Assembly: GCF_021026315.1 (NCBI RefSeq)
Contig: NZ_JAJNCX010000009.1
Location: forward strand, 1-64,000
Direction of reading: 5' to 3'
Length of the DNA: 64,000 nucleotides
Source: Rhizobium sp. C4
Lineage (GTDB): Bacteria > Pseudomonadota > Alphaproteobacteria > Rhizobiales > Rhizobiaceae
Shown here: in pieces, positions 44,053 to 53,591 of the stretch
How positions within the stretch are numbered: position 1 is the stretch's first letter
Layout of the letters: the number at the start of each line of letters is the position of its first letter
Made by a program: the position numbers and the translations under genes
Notes under the pieces: model-generated
Seen by the model: the letters and a program-made list of their open reading frames with translations, nothing else
The model's database searches: none
Told to the model about the DNA's origin: nothing

Positions 44053-45003
44053 TCAGGCTCCGGCTGCGTCGAGAAGCGCCATGGCCTTGGCATCAAGGCT
44101 CAGCGTGGCCGCCTTTCTCAGGCTTTCAAGCTGCGACAGGCTGGTGGCGCTGGCAATCGGCGCCGTCACGCCCGGCTTGTTCAGGAGCCAGGAAATCGCG
44201 ATCTCCGCCGGCTTTGCGCCGGTCTGACCGGCAACAGCCTGCAAAGCATCGAGAATGCGAAGGCCGCGCTCGTTCAGATAGGTCCCCATGTCCTCGCCGC
44301 GTGCCGATCCTTTCGTGTCTTCGAGGCTGCGATATTTGCCGGTCAGGAAGCCCGAAGCGAGGCTGAAATAGGTGATGACGCCAATCTCTTCCGCGATGCA
44401 GAGATCGGCAAGCGGCCCTTCGAAGGTGTCGCGTGCATAGAGATTATATTCCGGCTGCAGGACATCATAGCGCGGCAGGCCCTTGTCCCTGGCCACCTTG
44501 AGCGACTGGCCGAGTTGCGCGGCATCGAGATTGGAGCAGCCGATCGCCCGGATCTTGCCGGCCTTCTTCAGCGCGTCGAAAGCAGCGAGCGTTTCCTCGT
44601 AAGGGGTCTCCGGGTCCGGCCAGTGGGAGAGGTAGAGGTCGATGTAATCCGTCTGCAGCCGCCGCAGCGAATCCTCTACGGCCTGGTTGATCCAGCCCGC
44701 CTTCAGCCCCTTGTGGCCATTGCCCATGTCGGAGCCGACCTTGGTGACGATCACGACATCCTCGCGCTTGCGGCCGCTCTGCTTCAGCCATTTGCCGATG
44801 ATCGTCTCCGATTCGCCGCCCGAATTGCCGGGAGCCCAGGACGAATAGACGTCTGCCGTGTCGATCGTGGTGAGGCCGGCGTCCAGCCAGGCGTCGAGCA
44901 GCGCAAACGACGTCTTCTCGTCGACGGTCCAGCCGAACACGTTGCCGCCGAAGACAACGGGAGAAATCGTCAGGCCGGTCCGGCCGAGGGCGCGCATCTG
45001 CAT
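44053..45003 (-). CDS. Aldo/keto reductase
   Basis: 316 residues with the AKR TIM-barrel. The tetrad is visible: Asp and Tyr in TIDTADVYSSWAPG, Lys in IVTKVGS and His in LYLSHWPDP. Length and the SETIIGKWLK segment resemble the YajO/YhdN-like group. It should reduce aldehydes or ketones with NADPH. I chose the ATG at 45003 after AAAGGA. Convergent with the zinc transporter. Substrate unknown. Confidence 0.9.
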   Translation of the reverse strand: MQMRALGRTGLTISPVVFGGNVFGWTVDEKTSFALLDAWLDAGLTTIDTADVYSSWAPGNSGGESETIIGKWLKQSGRKREDVVIVTKVGSDMGNGHKGLKAGWINQAVEDSLRRLQTDYIDLYLSHWPDPETPYEETLAAFDALKKAGKIRAIGCSNLDAAQLGQSLKVARDKGLPRYDVLQPEYNLYARDTFEGPLADLCIAEEIGVITYFSLASGFLTGKYRSLEDTKGSARGEDMGTYLNERGLRILDALQAVAGQTGAKPAEIAISWLLNKPGVTAPIASATSLSQLESLRKAATLSLDAKAMALLDAAGA

Positions 45004-45180
45004 GTCATGGGTCCTTTCAGTTCGGCGGGCCGCTTTCGAATCCGCCTCCATCGGGGTGAGACCTTAACGCCGCATGCGGCGCGATCAAGGCGGTCTCGAT
45101 CAGATGGCGCCCGATGAAAGCGATTGCGCAACGTGCCTCAATTTTCTACCAATCGACAAAACGAATGGAGGAGAGACCCC

Positions 45181-46167
45181 ATGCTGCGCTTCGGAATCAT
45201 ATCGACCGCCAAGATCGGCCGCGAACTCGTCATCCCCGCGATCCAGGATGCGGAAAACTGCGTCGTCGCCGGCATTTCGAGCCGCGACAAGGAGAAGGCC
45301 GAGGCACTGGCCGCCCGCTTCTCGATCCCGCATGTCTACGATTCACATGAGGAAATGCTGGCCTCCGACCTCATCGACGCGGTCTACATTCCGCTGCCGA
45401 CCTCGCAGCATGCCGAATGGGCGATCAAGGCGGCGGATGCCGGCAAGCATGTGCTCTGCGAAAAGCCGATCGCGCTGAAGGCCGCCGAGATCGACGCCAT
45501 CATTGCCGCGCGCGACCGCAACAATGTTCTCGTCTCCGAAGCCTATATGGTCACCTATTCGCCGGTCTGGCGGCGCGTGCGCATGCTGATCGCCGAAGGC
45601 GCGATCGGGCGGCTGCGCCATGTGCAGGGCGCCTTCACCTACTTCAACCGCGATCCGGGCAACATGCGCAACATCCCGGAACTCGGCGGCGGCGGCCTGC
45701 CCGACATCGGCGTCTATCCGGCCATCTCCACGCGCTTCTCGACCGGCAAGGAGCCGATCCGCGTGCAGGCGACCACCGAGCGCGATCCGCAGTTCGGCAC
45801 CGACATCTATTCATCGGTGCGCGCCGATTTCGGTGATTTCGAACTCAGCTTCTACATCTCCACCCAGCTCGCCGCCCGCCAGATCATGGTCTTCCACGGC
45901 ACGGACGGCTTCATCGAGGTGAAGTCGCCCTTCAATGCCGACCGTTATGGCGCGGAGGAGATCGAGGTGACCAACGTCAACCACGCCGAATCCCGCCACT
46001 ACCGCTTCCAGGACGCCCGCCAGTATCGCCTGGAAGCCGAAGCCTTCGCGCGTGCCGCGCGCGGCGAGGAGGCGGAAGTCGTGACGCTGGAAAGCTCCAA
46101 GAAGAACCAGCTCTTCATCGATGCGATCTACCGGGCAAGCGAGAAGGATGGCTGGGAGACGGTGTGA
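45181..46167 (+). CDS. Gfo/Idh/MocA-family oxidoreductase
   Basis: 328 residues. The Rossmann domain starts [20 protein letters not shown], and the conserved catalytic region has [15 protein letters not shown] (Lys of EKP). The C-terminal domain holds [11 protein letters not shown] with the D-G pair. Members act on sugars, inositols or dihydrodiols using NAD(P). The ATG follows GGAGGAGAGA. Sugar dehydrogenase is most likely but the substrate is unknown. The toxin-antitoxin operator begins 10 bases after its stop. Confidence 0.9.
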   Translation: MLRFGIISTAKIGRELVIPAIQDAENCVVAGISSRDKEKAEALAARFSIPHVYDSHEEMLASDLIDAVYIPLPTSQHAEWAIKAADAGKHVLCEKPIALKAAEIDAIIAARDRNNVLVSEAYMVTYSPVWRRVRMLIAEGAIGRLRHVQGAFTYFNRDPGNMRNIPELGGGGLPDIGVYPAISTRFSTGKEPIRVQATTERDPQFGTDIYSSVRADFGDFELSFYISTQLAARQIMVFHGTDGFIEVKSPFNADRYGAEEIEVTNVNHAESRHYRFQDARQYRLEAEAFARAARGEEAEVVTLESSKKNQLFIDAIYRASEKDGWETV

Positions 46168-46176
46168 GGTGAACAT

Positions 46177-46213
46177 GCCCTGTGTTGACGATGTCAACAC
46201 AGGGCACTATCTT
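46177..46213 (+). promoter_or_regulatory. Toxin-antitoxin promoter/operator with 13-bp perfect palindrome
   Basis: GCCCTGTGTTGAC-GAT-GTCAACACAGGGC (46177-46205) is a perfect 13-bp inverted repeat. Its left arm holds the -35 TTGACG (46185-46190), 17 bases before the -10 TATCTT (46208-46213). The antitoxin ATG is only 7 bases beyond, so the transcript should start at or next to the ATG. Confidence 0.85.
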
Positions 46214-46219
46214 TCTCGT

Positions 46220-46510
46220 ATGACCCGAAACGCCAACATCGCCGAAGTGAACATCCACCTGCGCGCCCGCGCAGAAGACCGCGCGCTGATCGACAGCGCG
46301 GCCGAACTCGTGGGTGCGAACCGGTCGCAGTTCATGCTCTCCTCCGCGATCAAGGAGGCCAAGGCCGTGCTTCTCGACCAGACATCGATCCTTGTCGATG
46401 ACGCTGGCTTCCGTCGGACGCTGGAATGGCTGGATGCACCACAGTCTGCGGAGGAAAGGGCAGGGATGAAGCGGCTGCTTGCCGCCGAGCTGCCGTGGTC
46501 GCGTGACTGA
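46220..46510 (+). CDS. DUF1778-family antitoxin (TacA/AtaR type)
   Basis: 96 residues with an N-terminal ribbon-helix-helix (about 8-50: EVNIHLRARAEDRALIDSAA, NRSQFMLSSAIKEA) and a C-terminal toxin-neutralising tail ending in LPWSRD. DUF1778 proteins bind their operator and mask GNAT toxins. Its stop codon overlaps the GTG start of the toxin gene. There is no ribosome site upstream, consistent with leaderless translation. Confidence 0.93.
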   Translation: MTRNANIAEVNIHLRARAEDRALIDSAAELVGANRSQFMLSSAIKEAKAVLLDQTSILVDDAGFRRTLEWLDAPQSAEERAGMKRLLAAELPWSRD

Positions 46511-47021
46511 GCGGCAGGCGCAGTTCCGTTCCCCCGAGCCGCTGACGGCAGCTCATATGCTCGATGGTTTTCAATCCGGCGAGCCGGTCCTGGATGAATG
46601 GCTGATCAAGCGCGCCCGCGCGAATGCAGCCCTCGGCGCGAGCCGGACCTTTGTCTGCCTCTCAAGCGGTGCAACTGTCGTGGCCGGATATTATGCCCTG
46701 TCGATGGGGCAGGTGCTGAACCGGGATGCCACCGGCGCGATGCGGCGGAATATGCCGCAACACATTCCCGCAGTGATACTCGGACGGCTTGCCGTTGACC
46801 TGCGATTTCAGGGTCACGGTCTTGGCACCGCTTTGTTGAAGGATGCCGTTCTCCGCTCGCTCAGGGCCATCAATGAGGTGTCGGCCCGACTGATCGTCGT
46901 CCACGCCATCTCGCCGGCAGCGGAAGCCTTCTATCGCCGCCATGGCTTTGTTCGGCTCCCGGTGGAAACGCCGACTTATGCGCTCGATCTCGTCAAGTTT
47001 GCTGGTGAGGTCGGGGGCTGA
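46503..47021 (+). CDS. GNAT-family acetyltransferase toxin (TacT/AtaT type)
   Basis: 172 residues from a GTG overlapping the antitoxin end by 8 bases. It has the family hallmark PLTAAHMLDGFQSGEPVLDE, the acetyl-CoA loop RFQGHGLGTALLKDA and the catalytic Tyr region AEAFYRRHGF. TacT/AtaT toxins acetylate the amino group of aminoacyl-tRNA and stop translation. The pair with the DUF1778 antitoxin, with no unusual insertions, suggests a functional module. Confidence 0.94.
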   Translation: MTERQAQFRSPEPLTAAHMLDGFQSGEPVLDEWLIKRARANAALGASRTFVCLSSGATVVAGYYALSMGQVLNRDATGAMRRNMPQHIPAVILGRLAVDLRFQGHGLGTALLKDAVLRSLRAINEVSARLIVVHAISPAAEAFYRRHGFVRLPVETPTYALDLVKFAGEVGG

Positions 47022-47108
47022 TGTCAGAGGCATCATCGAATCGCTCAAGCGGGAAAAGCCGTCACAGCGCCCGAGGCGGGCTGCAACGGCTTCTTCCAGC
47101 GTCGAGCG

Positions 47109-48188
47109 TCAATTCAGATTGACGATTTCCACCCGCCGGTTCTTGGCGCGGCCGTCTTCGCTCTCGTTTGACGCAGCCGGGGCGACCATGCCGACGCCGG
47201 CGCTTTTGAGCCTTGCGGCATCCACCTGGAAGCGCTTGACGAGGGCTGCCTGTACTGAAGCAGCGCGGCGCTTTGACAGGTCCATGTTGTGGTCGAACCC
47301 GCCCTGATTGTCGGTATGGCCAACCACGACGATCTTGAGCTCGGGCTTCGACTTGAGCAGCGTGGCGATTTCCTGCAGCGTCGGGTCGGACTCAGCCTTG
47401 AGATCGGCCTTGTCGGTATCGAAGAAGATCCCGTAGAGCGCGATCTTGCCTGACGCGTCGATCGATTTCGCCATGTCGGCGGCCTTCACGACGACCATCT
47501 TCTGTTCGCGCGCCTTTGGCTCGACCACGTTGACGAGGGCAATGGTGCGGCCGTTGAAGGCGTTGCAGTAGTTGCCGCCGTCGGCAATCGTGAAGGTCTG
47601 GATCGCAACGAAGGCGTCACCGCCATCGACGGGAAGCCGGCCTGTGAAATAGTGCTGATCGGTGATGTCGGATGTCAGCGCGCATTTGCCGTTCGAGAAG
47701 TCCGGCTCGGCAATATCCTTCTCGCGGACGAACTGCATCGTCAGGCTCTGGTCGCCGCCGCCGCCATAGGCCGCGCGTGTCGCGGAGCCACCACAGGCCT
47801 CGTCCTTGCATTCGAACAGGGTTTCGCCGCCGGCAGCGGTGACGACCTCCTGGTAATTCCGCAGGATTTCCAGTGGCGAGCGACCGTCGGGCTCCAGATA
47901 GACGAGGCGGGTGAGAGGCCCCTCGAGTGTCTTTGACTGCTTCGGCGCATAGATGGTGTTGTTGTCGGAATCCAACTTGTCGTTCTTTTCCAGCGGCGAC
48001 AGCGGCAGGGTCAGCTCGGCATAGGCCTGCTGCTTGGCACTGAGCAGCAGCGAGCCCTCGTAGCGTGGCAGAAGCCTGTTGTCCTTCGTGCCCTTTTCGT
48101 CCTTCTGCGGGATCGTGGCGTCCGCCATGGCGGACGATGCGCCGGCAACGACGAGCATGCCGGCAATAAGGATCAGTTTCTTCAGCAT
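47109..48188 (-). CDS. OmpA-family outer-membrane/peptidoglycan-binding protein with DUF4892-like region
   Basis: 359 residues with a signal peptide (about 1-22, LILIAGMLVVAGASSAMA). A DUF4892-like central region (about 30-230, with four Cys that may pair) is followed by an OmpA C-terminal domain (about 245-359: YGIFFDTDKADLK, VVVGHTDNQGG, RVEIVN) that binds diaminopimelate in peptidoglycan. The role is probably structural in the envelope. Monocistronic. Confidence 0.88.
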   Translation of the reverse strand: MLKKLILIAGMLVVAGASSAMADATIPQKDEKGTKDNRLLPRYEGSLLLSAKQQAYAELTLPLSPLEKNDKLDSDNNTIYAPKQSKTLEGPLTRLVYLEPDGRSPLEILRNYQEVVTAAGGETLFECKDEACGGSATRAAYGGGGDQSLTMQFVREKDIAEPDFSNGKCALTSDITDQHYFTGRLPVDGGDAFVAIQTFTIADGGNYCNAFNGRTIALVNVVEPKAREQKMVVVKAADMAKSIDASGKIALYGIFFDTDKADLKAESDPTLQEIATLLKSKPELKIVVVGHTDNQGGFDHNMDLSKRRAASVQAALVKRFQVDAARLKSAGVGMVAPAASNESEDGRAKNRRVEIVNLN

Positions 48189-48317
48189 AGGAACCCCCAA
48201 TTCTGTGCTGCCCGGCGCTATCGCGCCCGCGCAGACGATGACACGAATGGGGGCTACATTCCATGGCGAGGGCTGGGCGCGCAGTTTCCCGGGTAACAGG
48301 AAGACGTCCCTCGCGTG

Positions 48318-48692
48318 CTATCTGCCGAAGACGAAGCGGGAATAGCCGAGATAGGAAAACACCATCGCAACGCCCGAGCCGATGGCCGCGGCCACCACGG
48401 GCCAGAGCGGCGGCCAGATCATCAGGCAGAGCGAATAGGTTCCGTAGTTCACCAGGGCGGCGAGAATGCCGACAAGGCCATAGCGCGCGCCTTCGGAGGC
48501 GACATTGCGGCCCGAACTGCCGAAGGTGAAGGTGCGGTTGATCGTCCAGGTATAGGCCATGGCAATGGCGATCGAGAGCACGCGGGCGATATAGGGCCCG
48601 GCCGGCGTCAGCCAGAGGATCAGCGACAGCGAACCGGCATCGACGAGAAAGCCGGTGCCGCCGGCAAAGGCAAACCAGAGAAGCTTCTTCAT
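48318..48692 (-). CDS. GtrA-family membrane protein
   Basis: 124 residues with four predicted membrane helices (LLWFAFAGGTGFLVDAGSL first), the GtrA fold thought to flip lipid-linked sugars across the membrane. It contains AYTWTINRTFTF, the family's conserved segment. It overlaps the glycosyltransferase by four bases (ATGA), so the two work as a pair. Confidence 0.9.
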   Translation of the reverse strand: MKKLLWFAFAGGTGFLVDAGSLSLILWLTPAGPYIARVLSIAIAMAYTWTINRTFTFGSSGRNVASEGARYGLVGILAALVNYGTYSLCLMIWPPLWPVVAAAIGSGVAMVFSYLGYSRFVFGR

Positions 48693-49723
48693 GCGGCGCG
48701 GCGCTTGCCCGAACGGCCTGTCGTCTGGCTCACGGCCTCGCCACGGGCGAGCGTCACCTGATGGCGCGACTGGTGCACGGACGAAAGCGTCAGATAGTGG
48801 ATGCGCAGCTGCTCGGCGCGTGCCCGTGCCACGCTGTCGAGGATCAGCCCGGCCGTGAAGGTCATGAAGGAGATCATCATCAGCGCCATCGAGAGCACCC
48901 AGGTCGGCAGCTTCGGCACGAGGCCGGTCGCGATATATTCGGCCAGAACCGGCGTCATGAAGCCGAGGCTCATGGCAAGGACGCCGCCGCTGATCAGGCC
49001 GAAGAAGGCGAAGGGCCGCGTCTCCTTCATCAGCATGGCAAACATCCAGAGGATCTTCGCCCCATCCTTGTAGGTCGAAAGCTTGGAATGCGAGCCCTCC
49101 GGCCGGCGACCATAGGAAAGCTCCAGTTCGCTCACCGGCATTTTCAGGCGCGAGGCATGGACGGACATCTCCGTCTCGATCTCGAACCCGCCGGAAACGG
49201 CCGGGAAGCTCTTGGCAAAGCGGCGCGAGAAGGCGCGGTAGCCGGAGAAGATATCCGAAAAGCCGGTACCGAAGATCATCCGGTAGAGCCTGTTGAAGAT
49301 CGCGTTGCCGAAGGCATGACCCTGCCGGCCGGCATCTTCCGTCACGCCGCGCCGCGTGCCGACCACCATGTCGGAGCCTTCCGAAAGCAGCGTGCGGATC
49401 AGGTCCTGCGCCTCTTCCGGATCATAGGTGCCGTCGCCATCGGCCATGATGTAGATGTCGGCGTCGATGTCGGAGAACATGCGGCGCACGACATGGCCCT
49501 TGCCCTGCCGCCGCTCGCGGGTGACCGTCGCACCGGCAAGGGCTGCCTTCAGCGCCGTGCCGTCGGTCGAATTGTTGTCGTAGACATGGATGCGCGCGCC
49601 CGGCAGTGCCGCCTTGAAACCCGCCACGACATCGGCAATCGTTGCCGCCTCGTTGTAGCACGGCAGCAGCACGGCGATGTCCAGATCGTCCAGAATGCCG
49701 TCCGTTGCCCCATGCGCCGCCAT
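48689..49723 (-). CDS. Family-2 glycosyltransferase (dolichyl-phosphate-mannose synthase-like)
   Basis: 344 residues. The GT-A domain has LLPCYNEAATIADVV, DNNSTDGT and the metal motif in MADGDGTYDPEEA, with YGRRPEGSHSKLSTY towards the end of the catalytic part. Two C-terminal membrane helices anchor it. It should charge polyprenyl phosphate with a sugar, which the downstream GtrA-type protein could flip. It is divergent from a large membrane protein with GT-C features that could use the product as donor. Confidence 0.9.
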   Translation of the reverse strand: MAAHGATDGILDDLDIAVLLPCYNEAATIADVVAGFKAALPGARIHVYDNNSTDGTALKAALAGATVTRERRQGKGHVVRRMFSDIDADIYIMADGDGTYDPEEAQDLIRTLLSEGSDMVVGTRRGVTEDAGRQGHAFGNAIFNRLYRMIFGTGFSDIFSGYRAFSRRFAKSFPAVSGGFEIETEMSVHASRLKMPVSELELSYGRRPEGSHSKLSTYKDGAKILWMFAMLMKETRPFAFFGLISGGVLAMSLGFMTPVLAEYIATGLVPKLPTWVLSMALMMISFMTFTAGLILDSVARARAEQLRIHYLTLSSVHQSRHQVTLARGEAVSQTTGRSGKRRAA

Positions 49724-49899
49724 GACCCGGTTCCTTGCGGTTTGCGCCTTCGCGGGCGCGCGTTGTCCTTGGCTTTACTATTTCTTGAGAAGGTTAAGTT
49801 AGCTTGAATTCCGGGCGTCTCCGCCGCGAAATATCCACCCCACGCAAGTTTGGCCAACAGACACGAGTTGGCAGACCATGCGCTATTCCGGGATCGGTC

Positions 49900-51744
49900 A
49901 TGGCCAGTATCGAATCGACCGCTGCGCTCTCTCAATCAAAGCGGGGCGAGCGCGCAGGCCCGCTCAGCTCCGGCAAGAGCCGCCTCGGCCTAGCCGTGCT
50001 GATCGCCTTCGTCATCATCCTGCTCTTCCATCTCGTTAACCTGGCAACCAGCTACACGGACTATGTCGGGCCCGACAATGACGACGCGATGCGGCTCGTC
50101 GAGGTGCGTGATTTTCTGGGCGGTCAGGGCTGGTTCGATCTGATGCAGTATCGCCTGGGTCCCGCGCCCGGGACATTGATGCACTGGTCGCGCTTTGTCG
50201 ATCTGCCCATTGCGGCCCTCATTTCCTTCTTCGGTCTGTTCCTGTCGCCGCGCATGGCGGAGGCGACGGCACTCTTCGTCTGGCCGGTCTCGCTTGCCCT
50301 GCCGGTTCTTTATTTCATCGGCCTCGGCGCTCGCCGCATCGGTGGCGAACGGGCGATGTTTGCCGCGGTCCCCATGGCGGTGCTGTTCCTGCTTCAGGTC
50401 CATCGCTTCGAGCCGGGCGGCATCGATCACCACAATGTGCAGATGGCACTCATCGCCATTGTCGCGGCGGGGCTCGTCGACCCGCTTCACCGGGCGTCAA
50501 GCTATGCCCTGTCCGGGCTTGCCGCGGCAATTGCGCTGGCTGTCGGCGCCGAGACGACACCGTTGATCGGCGTTGCGGCGGTGATCATCGCCTTGCGCTG
50601 GGCATTCCTCGGTCAGCCCTATGCTGCGGCTGCGCGCAGCTTCGGCCTCTCGTTTGCCGTGCTGACCGCCGCAGCCTATGTCGCGACGGTTCCCCGCGCG
50701 CTCTATACGACGGTGACCTGCGACAATCTCTCCTATGGCTTCCTTGTGCTGACGGTCTTTGGCGGTGCAGCCCTGTTCGGGGCGGCCAGCCTTGCCAGTC
50801 GCGCGCCGATGTCGGTCCGCCTTGCCATTCTCGCCTGCATAGGCGTCGGTGCGGCCGGCGTGACGCTTGCCGTGATGCCGCAATGCCTGCAAAACCCGCT
50901 TGCAAGCCTTGATCCACTCCTGAAGGAAATATGGCTCGATCGCGTCACGGAGGCGCAATCGGTCTTCATGCAGGCGAAGCTGCGGCCTGAAACCGTGGGG
51001 GGCTTCTATTTCGTCGGCTTCATCGCCATGGTCGTTTCCGCCTGGCGGGTGAAAATGGGCGACCGCGCCGCCGTGCACCTCGTGCTCTTCGTTCTCTTGA
51101 GTGGCGCCTGGGCCATCTCGCTCATTCAGGTGCGTGGCACGACTTTCCCGCAGATGTTGTCGATCCTGCCGCTCGCTGTTCTGGTGGCCGAACTGCATGC
51201 CATTGCCCGCCGCGACCCGGACTCGGTCATTGCCGGCCTGCCGTTTGCGATCATGACGCTTGCCAGCATCCCGGCCTTCTGGTTCGTCGTCGGTTTCCTG
51301 GCCTCGGAAGCAACCGGCAGCGAAAAATCCGACAAGGCCGCTGCAGCCGGCGAGAAGGTCTCGATCTGCGTCAAGGAGACGAACCTGAATCTCCTCAATC
51401 GCCTGCCGAAGGGCATGATTGCAGCGCCCTCCAACATGGGCTCGCCGATCCTTCGCTTCACCGGTCACAGTGTGCTCGCAGCGCCCTATCACCGCAATCC
51501 CAACGGCATGCTCGTCGTCTTGCATGCGGGACTGGCCACGCCCGAAAAGGCGGAAGCGATCCTTGGCGATGTGGGAACCGACTATGTCGTCTTCTGCCCC
51601 GGCGATGGGGAGCTGAAGGAATTGGCCCAGCGCGCGCCCGACGGGCTGGCCGCGGCCTTGCTGAAGGACCGCCCGCCGGCCTTCCTCAAGGACGTCACGC
51701 CGTCAGACGCGACGAACCTCAAGATCTATCGCCTGGTTCGCTGA
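49900..51744 (+). CDS. Large polytopic membrane protein, STT3/GT-C-like
   Basis: 614 residues with about 11-13 membrane helices and a C-terminal periplasmic domain (about 480-614). The first periplasmic loop reads YVGPDNDDAMRLVEVRDFL, an acidic motif like the DxD of STT3/PglB and other GT-C glycosyltransferases, and HRFEPGGIDHHNVQM is a second loop common in STT3 relatives. This and the divergent GT2/GtrA pair suggest transfer of a sugar from a lipid carrier to an acceptor. The acceptor and reaction are unknown. ATG at 49900 chosen. Confidence 0.75.
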   Translation: MASIESTAALSQSKRGERAGPLSSGKSRLGLAVLIAFVIILLFHLVNLATSYTDYVGPDNDDAMRLVEVRDFLGGQGWFDLMQYRLGPAPGTLMHWSRFVDLPIAALISFFGLFLSPRMAEATALFVWPVSLALPVLYFIGLGARRIGGERAMFAAVPMAVLFLLQVHRFEPGGIDHHNVQMALIAIVAAGLVDPLHRASSYALSGLAAAIALAVGAETTPLIGVAAVIIALRWAFLGQPYAAAARSFGLSFAVLTAAAYVATVPRALYTTVTCDNLSYGFLVLTVFGGAALFGAASLASRAPMSVRLAILACIGVGAAGVTLAVMPQCLQNPLASLDPLLKEIWLDRVTEAQSVFMQAKLRPETVGGFYFVGFIAMVVSAWRVKMGDRAAVHLVLFVLLSGAWAISLIQVRGTTFPQMLSILPLAVLVAELHAIARRDPDSVIAGLPFAIMTLASIPAFWFVVGFLASEATGSEKSDKAAAAGEKVSICVKETNLNLLNRLPKGMIAAPSNMGSPILRFTGHSVLAAPYHRNPNGMLVVLHAGLATPEKAEAILGDVGTDYVVFCPGDGELKELAQRAPDGLAAALLKDRPPAFLKDVTPSDATNLKIYRLVR

Positions 51745-51813
51745 AGACCGCGCAGGACCTTCTGCTGATGGATTTCCGGGAGAGCCGCGTGGCGCCTGCC
51801 CGGAAATGCCGTC

Positions 51814-52668
51814 TCAGAACTGCTTGCGCATCGGATGCGCCTTGTAGACGCCGAGGATGCGGACCTTCTCGGAGAAGAACTTCAGCTCGTCGAGCGCCCG
51901 CTTGACGTTCTCGTCATCCGGATGGCCTTCGATATCGGCGAAGAACTGCGTGGCGACGAACTTGCCGCCGATCTGGTAGCTTTCGAGCTTCGTCATGTTG
52001 ATGCCGTTCGTCGCAAAGCCGCCGAGCGCCTTGTAGAGCGCTGCCGGAATGTTGCGGACATTGAAGACGAAGGTGGTGATGATGGTCTCATCGGCGCTGT
52101 CACGCGTGGCATGCTTCTCGTTCGGCGAGAGCACGACGAAGCGGGTGATGTTGTTCTCCGAATCCTCGACATTCTCTTCAAGGATCTCAAGGCCGTAGAG
52201 ATCGGCCGCCAGGCGCGGCGCGAGCGCGGCCATCGAGCGGTCGCCGGTTTCCGAGACGAGCTTGGCCGCCCCTGCCGTGTCGCCCGCCACAACCGCCTTC
52301 CAGCCATTGGAGCGGACGATCTTGCGGCACTGGCCGAGCGCATGGATGTGGCTGTGAACGGTCTTGATCTCGCTCTTCGCAACGCCCGGCAGGACCATGA
52401 GCTGGAAGCGGATCGGCATGAAATATTCGCCGACGATGTAAAGCCGTGACTGCGGCATCAGGTAGTGGATGTCGGCAACGCGGCCGGCCAGCGTGTTCTC
52501 GATCGGGATCATGGCGAGATCCGCATCGCCGCTTTCCACCGCATTGAACGCGTCTTCAAACGTCTGGCAGGGCAGCGGTGACATGTCCGGAAACATGTCG
52601 CGGGCGGCCATGTCTGAATTGGCGCCGAAGTCGCCCTGGAAGGAGATGCGGTTGGTTCTTGCGATCAT
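51814..52668 (-). CDS. pheA: Prephenate dehydratase with ACT domain
   Basis: 284 residues. The dehydratase domain (about 1-185: RISFQGDFGANSDMAAR, MIPIENTLAGRVADIHYL, and the catalytic Thr in ENNITRFVVLS) converts prephenate to phenylpyruvate. The C-terminal ACT domain (about 200-275: TTFVFNVRNIPAALYKALGG, LESYQIGG) gives Phe feedback control. No chorismate mutase domain is fused. It lies 9 bases after kdsB, with which it is co-transcribed as in other Rhizobiales. Confidence 0.96.
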   Translation of the reverse strand: MIARTNRISFQGDFGANSDMAARDMFPDMSPLPCQTFEDAFNAVESGDADLAMIPIENTLAGRVADIHYLMPQSRLYIVGEYFMPIRFQLMVLPGVAKSEIKTVHSHIHALGQCRKIVRSNGWKAVVAGDTAGAAKLVSETGDRSMAALAPRLAADLYGLEILEENVEDSENNITRFVVLSPNEKHATRDSADETIITTFVFNVRNIPAALYKALGGFATNGINMTKLESYQIGGKFVATQFFADIEGHPDDENVKRALDELKFFSEKVRILGVYKAHPMRKQF

Positions 52669-52677
52669 GGTCTCTGC

Positions 52678-53433
52678 TCACTTCATGCGCGCGGCAAGAA
52701 CGCGGCGCGCCTTTTCGAGATCGGCTGGCGTGTCGACGCCCAGCGGTATGGCCTTGACGATTTCCGCGTCGATCCGCATGCCGGCTTCCAGTGCGCGCAG
52801 CTGTTCGAGCTTCTCGCGCATTTCAAGGACGGAGGGTGTCAGCGACACGAAACGCTTCAGCGATTCGCGGCGATAGGCGTAGAGGCCGATGTGATGGTAG
52901 AGCGGTCCGTCGCCCCAGGGCGCGGTTGCCCGCGTGAAATAGAGCGCGCGAAGGCGGGTTTCTGAGACCGGCGAGCCGATGACCTTGACGACGCTCGGGG
53001 CCGTCTTTTCTTCCTCGTCGGTGATCTCGACGGTCAGCGTCGCGATGTCGACGGCCTCGTCTTCGAGCGGTGCCAGGGCGGCGCGCACTGTTTCGGGCTC
53101 GATGGTCGGCAGGTCGCCCTGAACGTTGATGACATAGCGCGCGCGGCTCTGCGGATCGGCTTTTTCGAGTGCCTCGAAGATGCGGTCGGAACCGGACTGG
53201 TGATCCTCGCGGGTCATCACGGCCTCGAAACCGGCAGCCGTCACCGCGTCGAAGGTCTCCTGATGATCGACGGCAGCCACCACGCGACCGACATTCGCTT
53301 CGACAGCGCGGCGCACGACCTGCACGATCATCGGCGCGCCGCAGATGTCGGCCATCGGCTTGCCGGGAAGGCGCGTCGAGGCCATGCGGGCGGGGATCAG
53401 GACCAGCGACTGATCAAAACGGTTGATCTGCAT
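52678..53433 (-). CDS. kdsB: 3-deoxy-manno-octulosonate cytidylyltransferase (CMP-Kdo synthetase)
   Basis: 251 residues. Activates Kdo as CMP-Kdo for lipopolysaccharide core synthesis. Motifs: [20 protein letters not shown], the catalytic region DHQSGSDRI and [13 protein letters not shown], plus [15 protein letters not shown] chose the ATG at 53433, where homologues have about ten residues before VLIPARM; a start five codons earlier is possible. It is upstream of pheA in one operon and divergent from cycM. Confidence 0.94.
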   Translation of the reverse strand: MQINRFDQSLVLIPARMASTRLPGKPMADICGAPMIVQVVRRAVEANVGRVVAAVDHQETFDAVTAAGFEAVMTREDHQSGSDRIFEALEKADPQSRARYVINVQGDLPTIEPETVRAALAPLEDEAVDIATLTVEITDEEEKTAPSVVKVIGSPVSETRLRALYFTRATAPWGDGPLYHHIGLYAYRRESLKRFVSLTPSVLEMREKLEQLRALEAGMRIDAEIVKAIPLGVDTPADLEKARRVLAARMK

Positions 53434-53591
53434 CAAGGGGGCCTTCATTTCGCGTGTGAAAAGTGGCAAAAGGTCTCAGTCTGGGAGGAACAAGAACTGT
53501 TGCGCTCGCGCGCTAAAAGACATACGTTCCGCCCGATTTCAAGATGCGCCGGCACTGATCACCCGGACATCGCTAAGGGGAGCGTTAGCAG

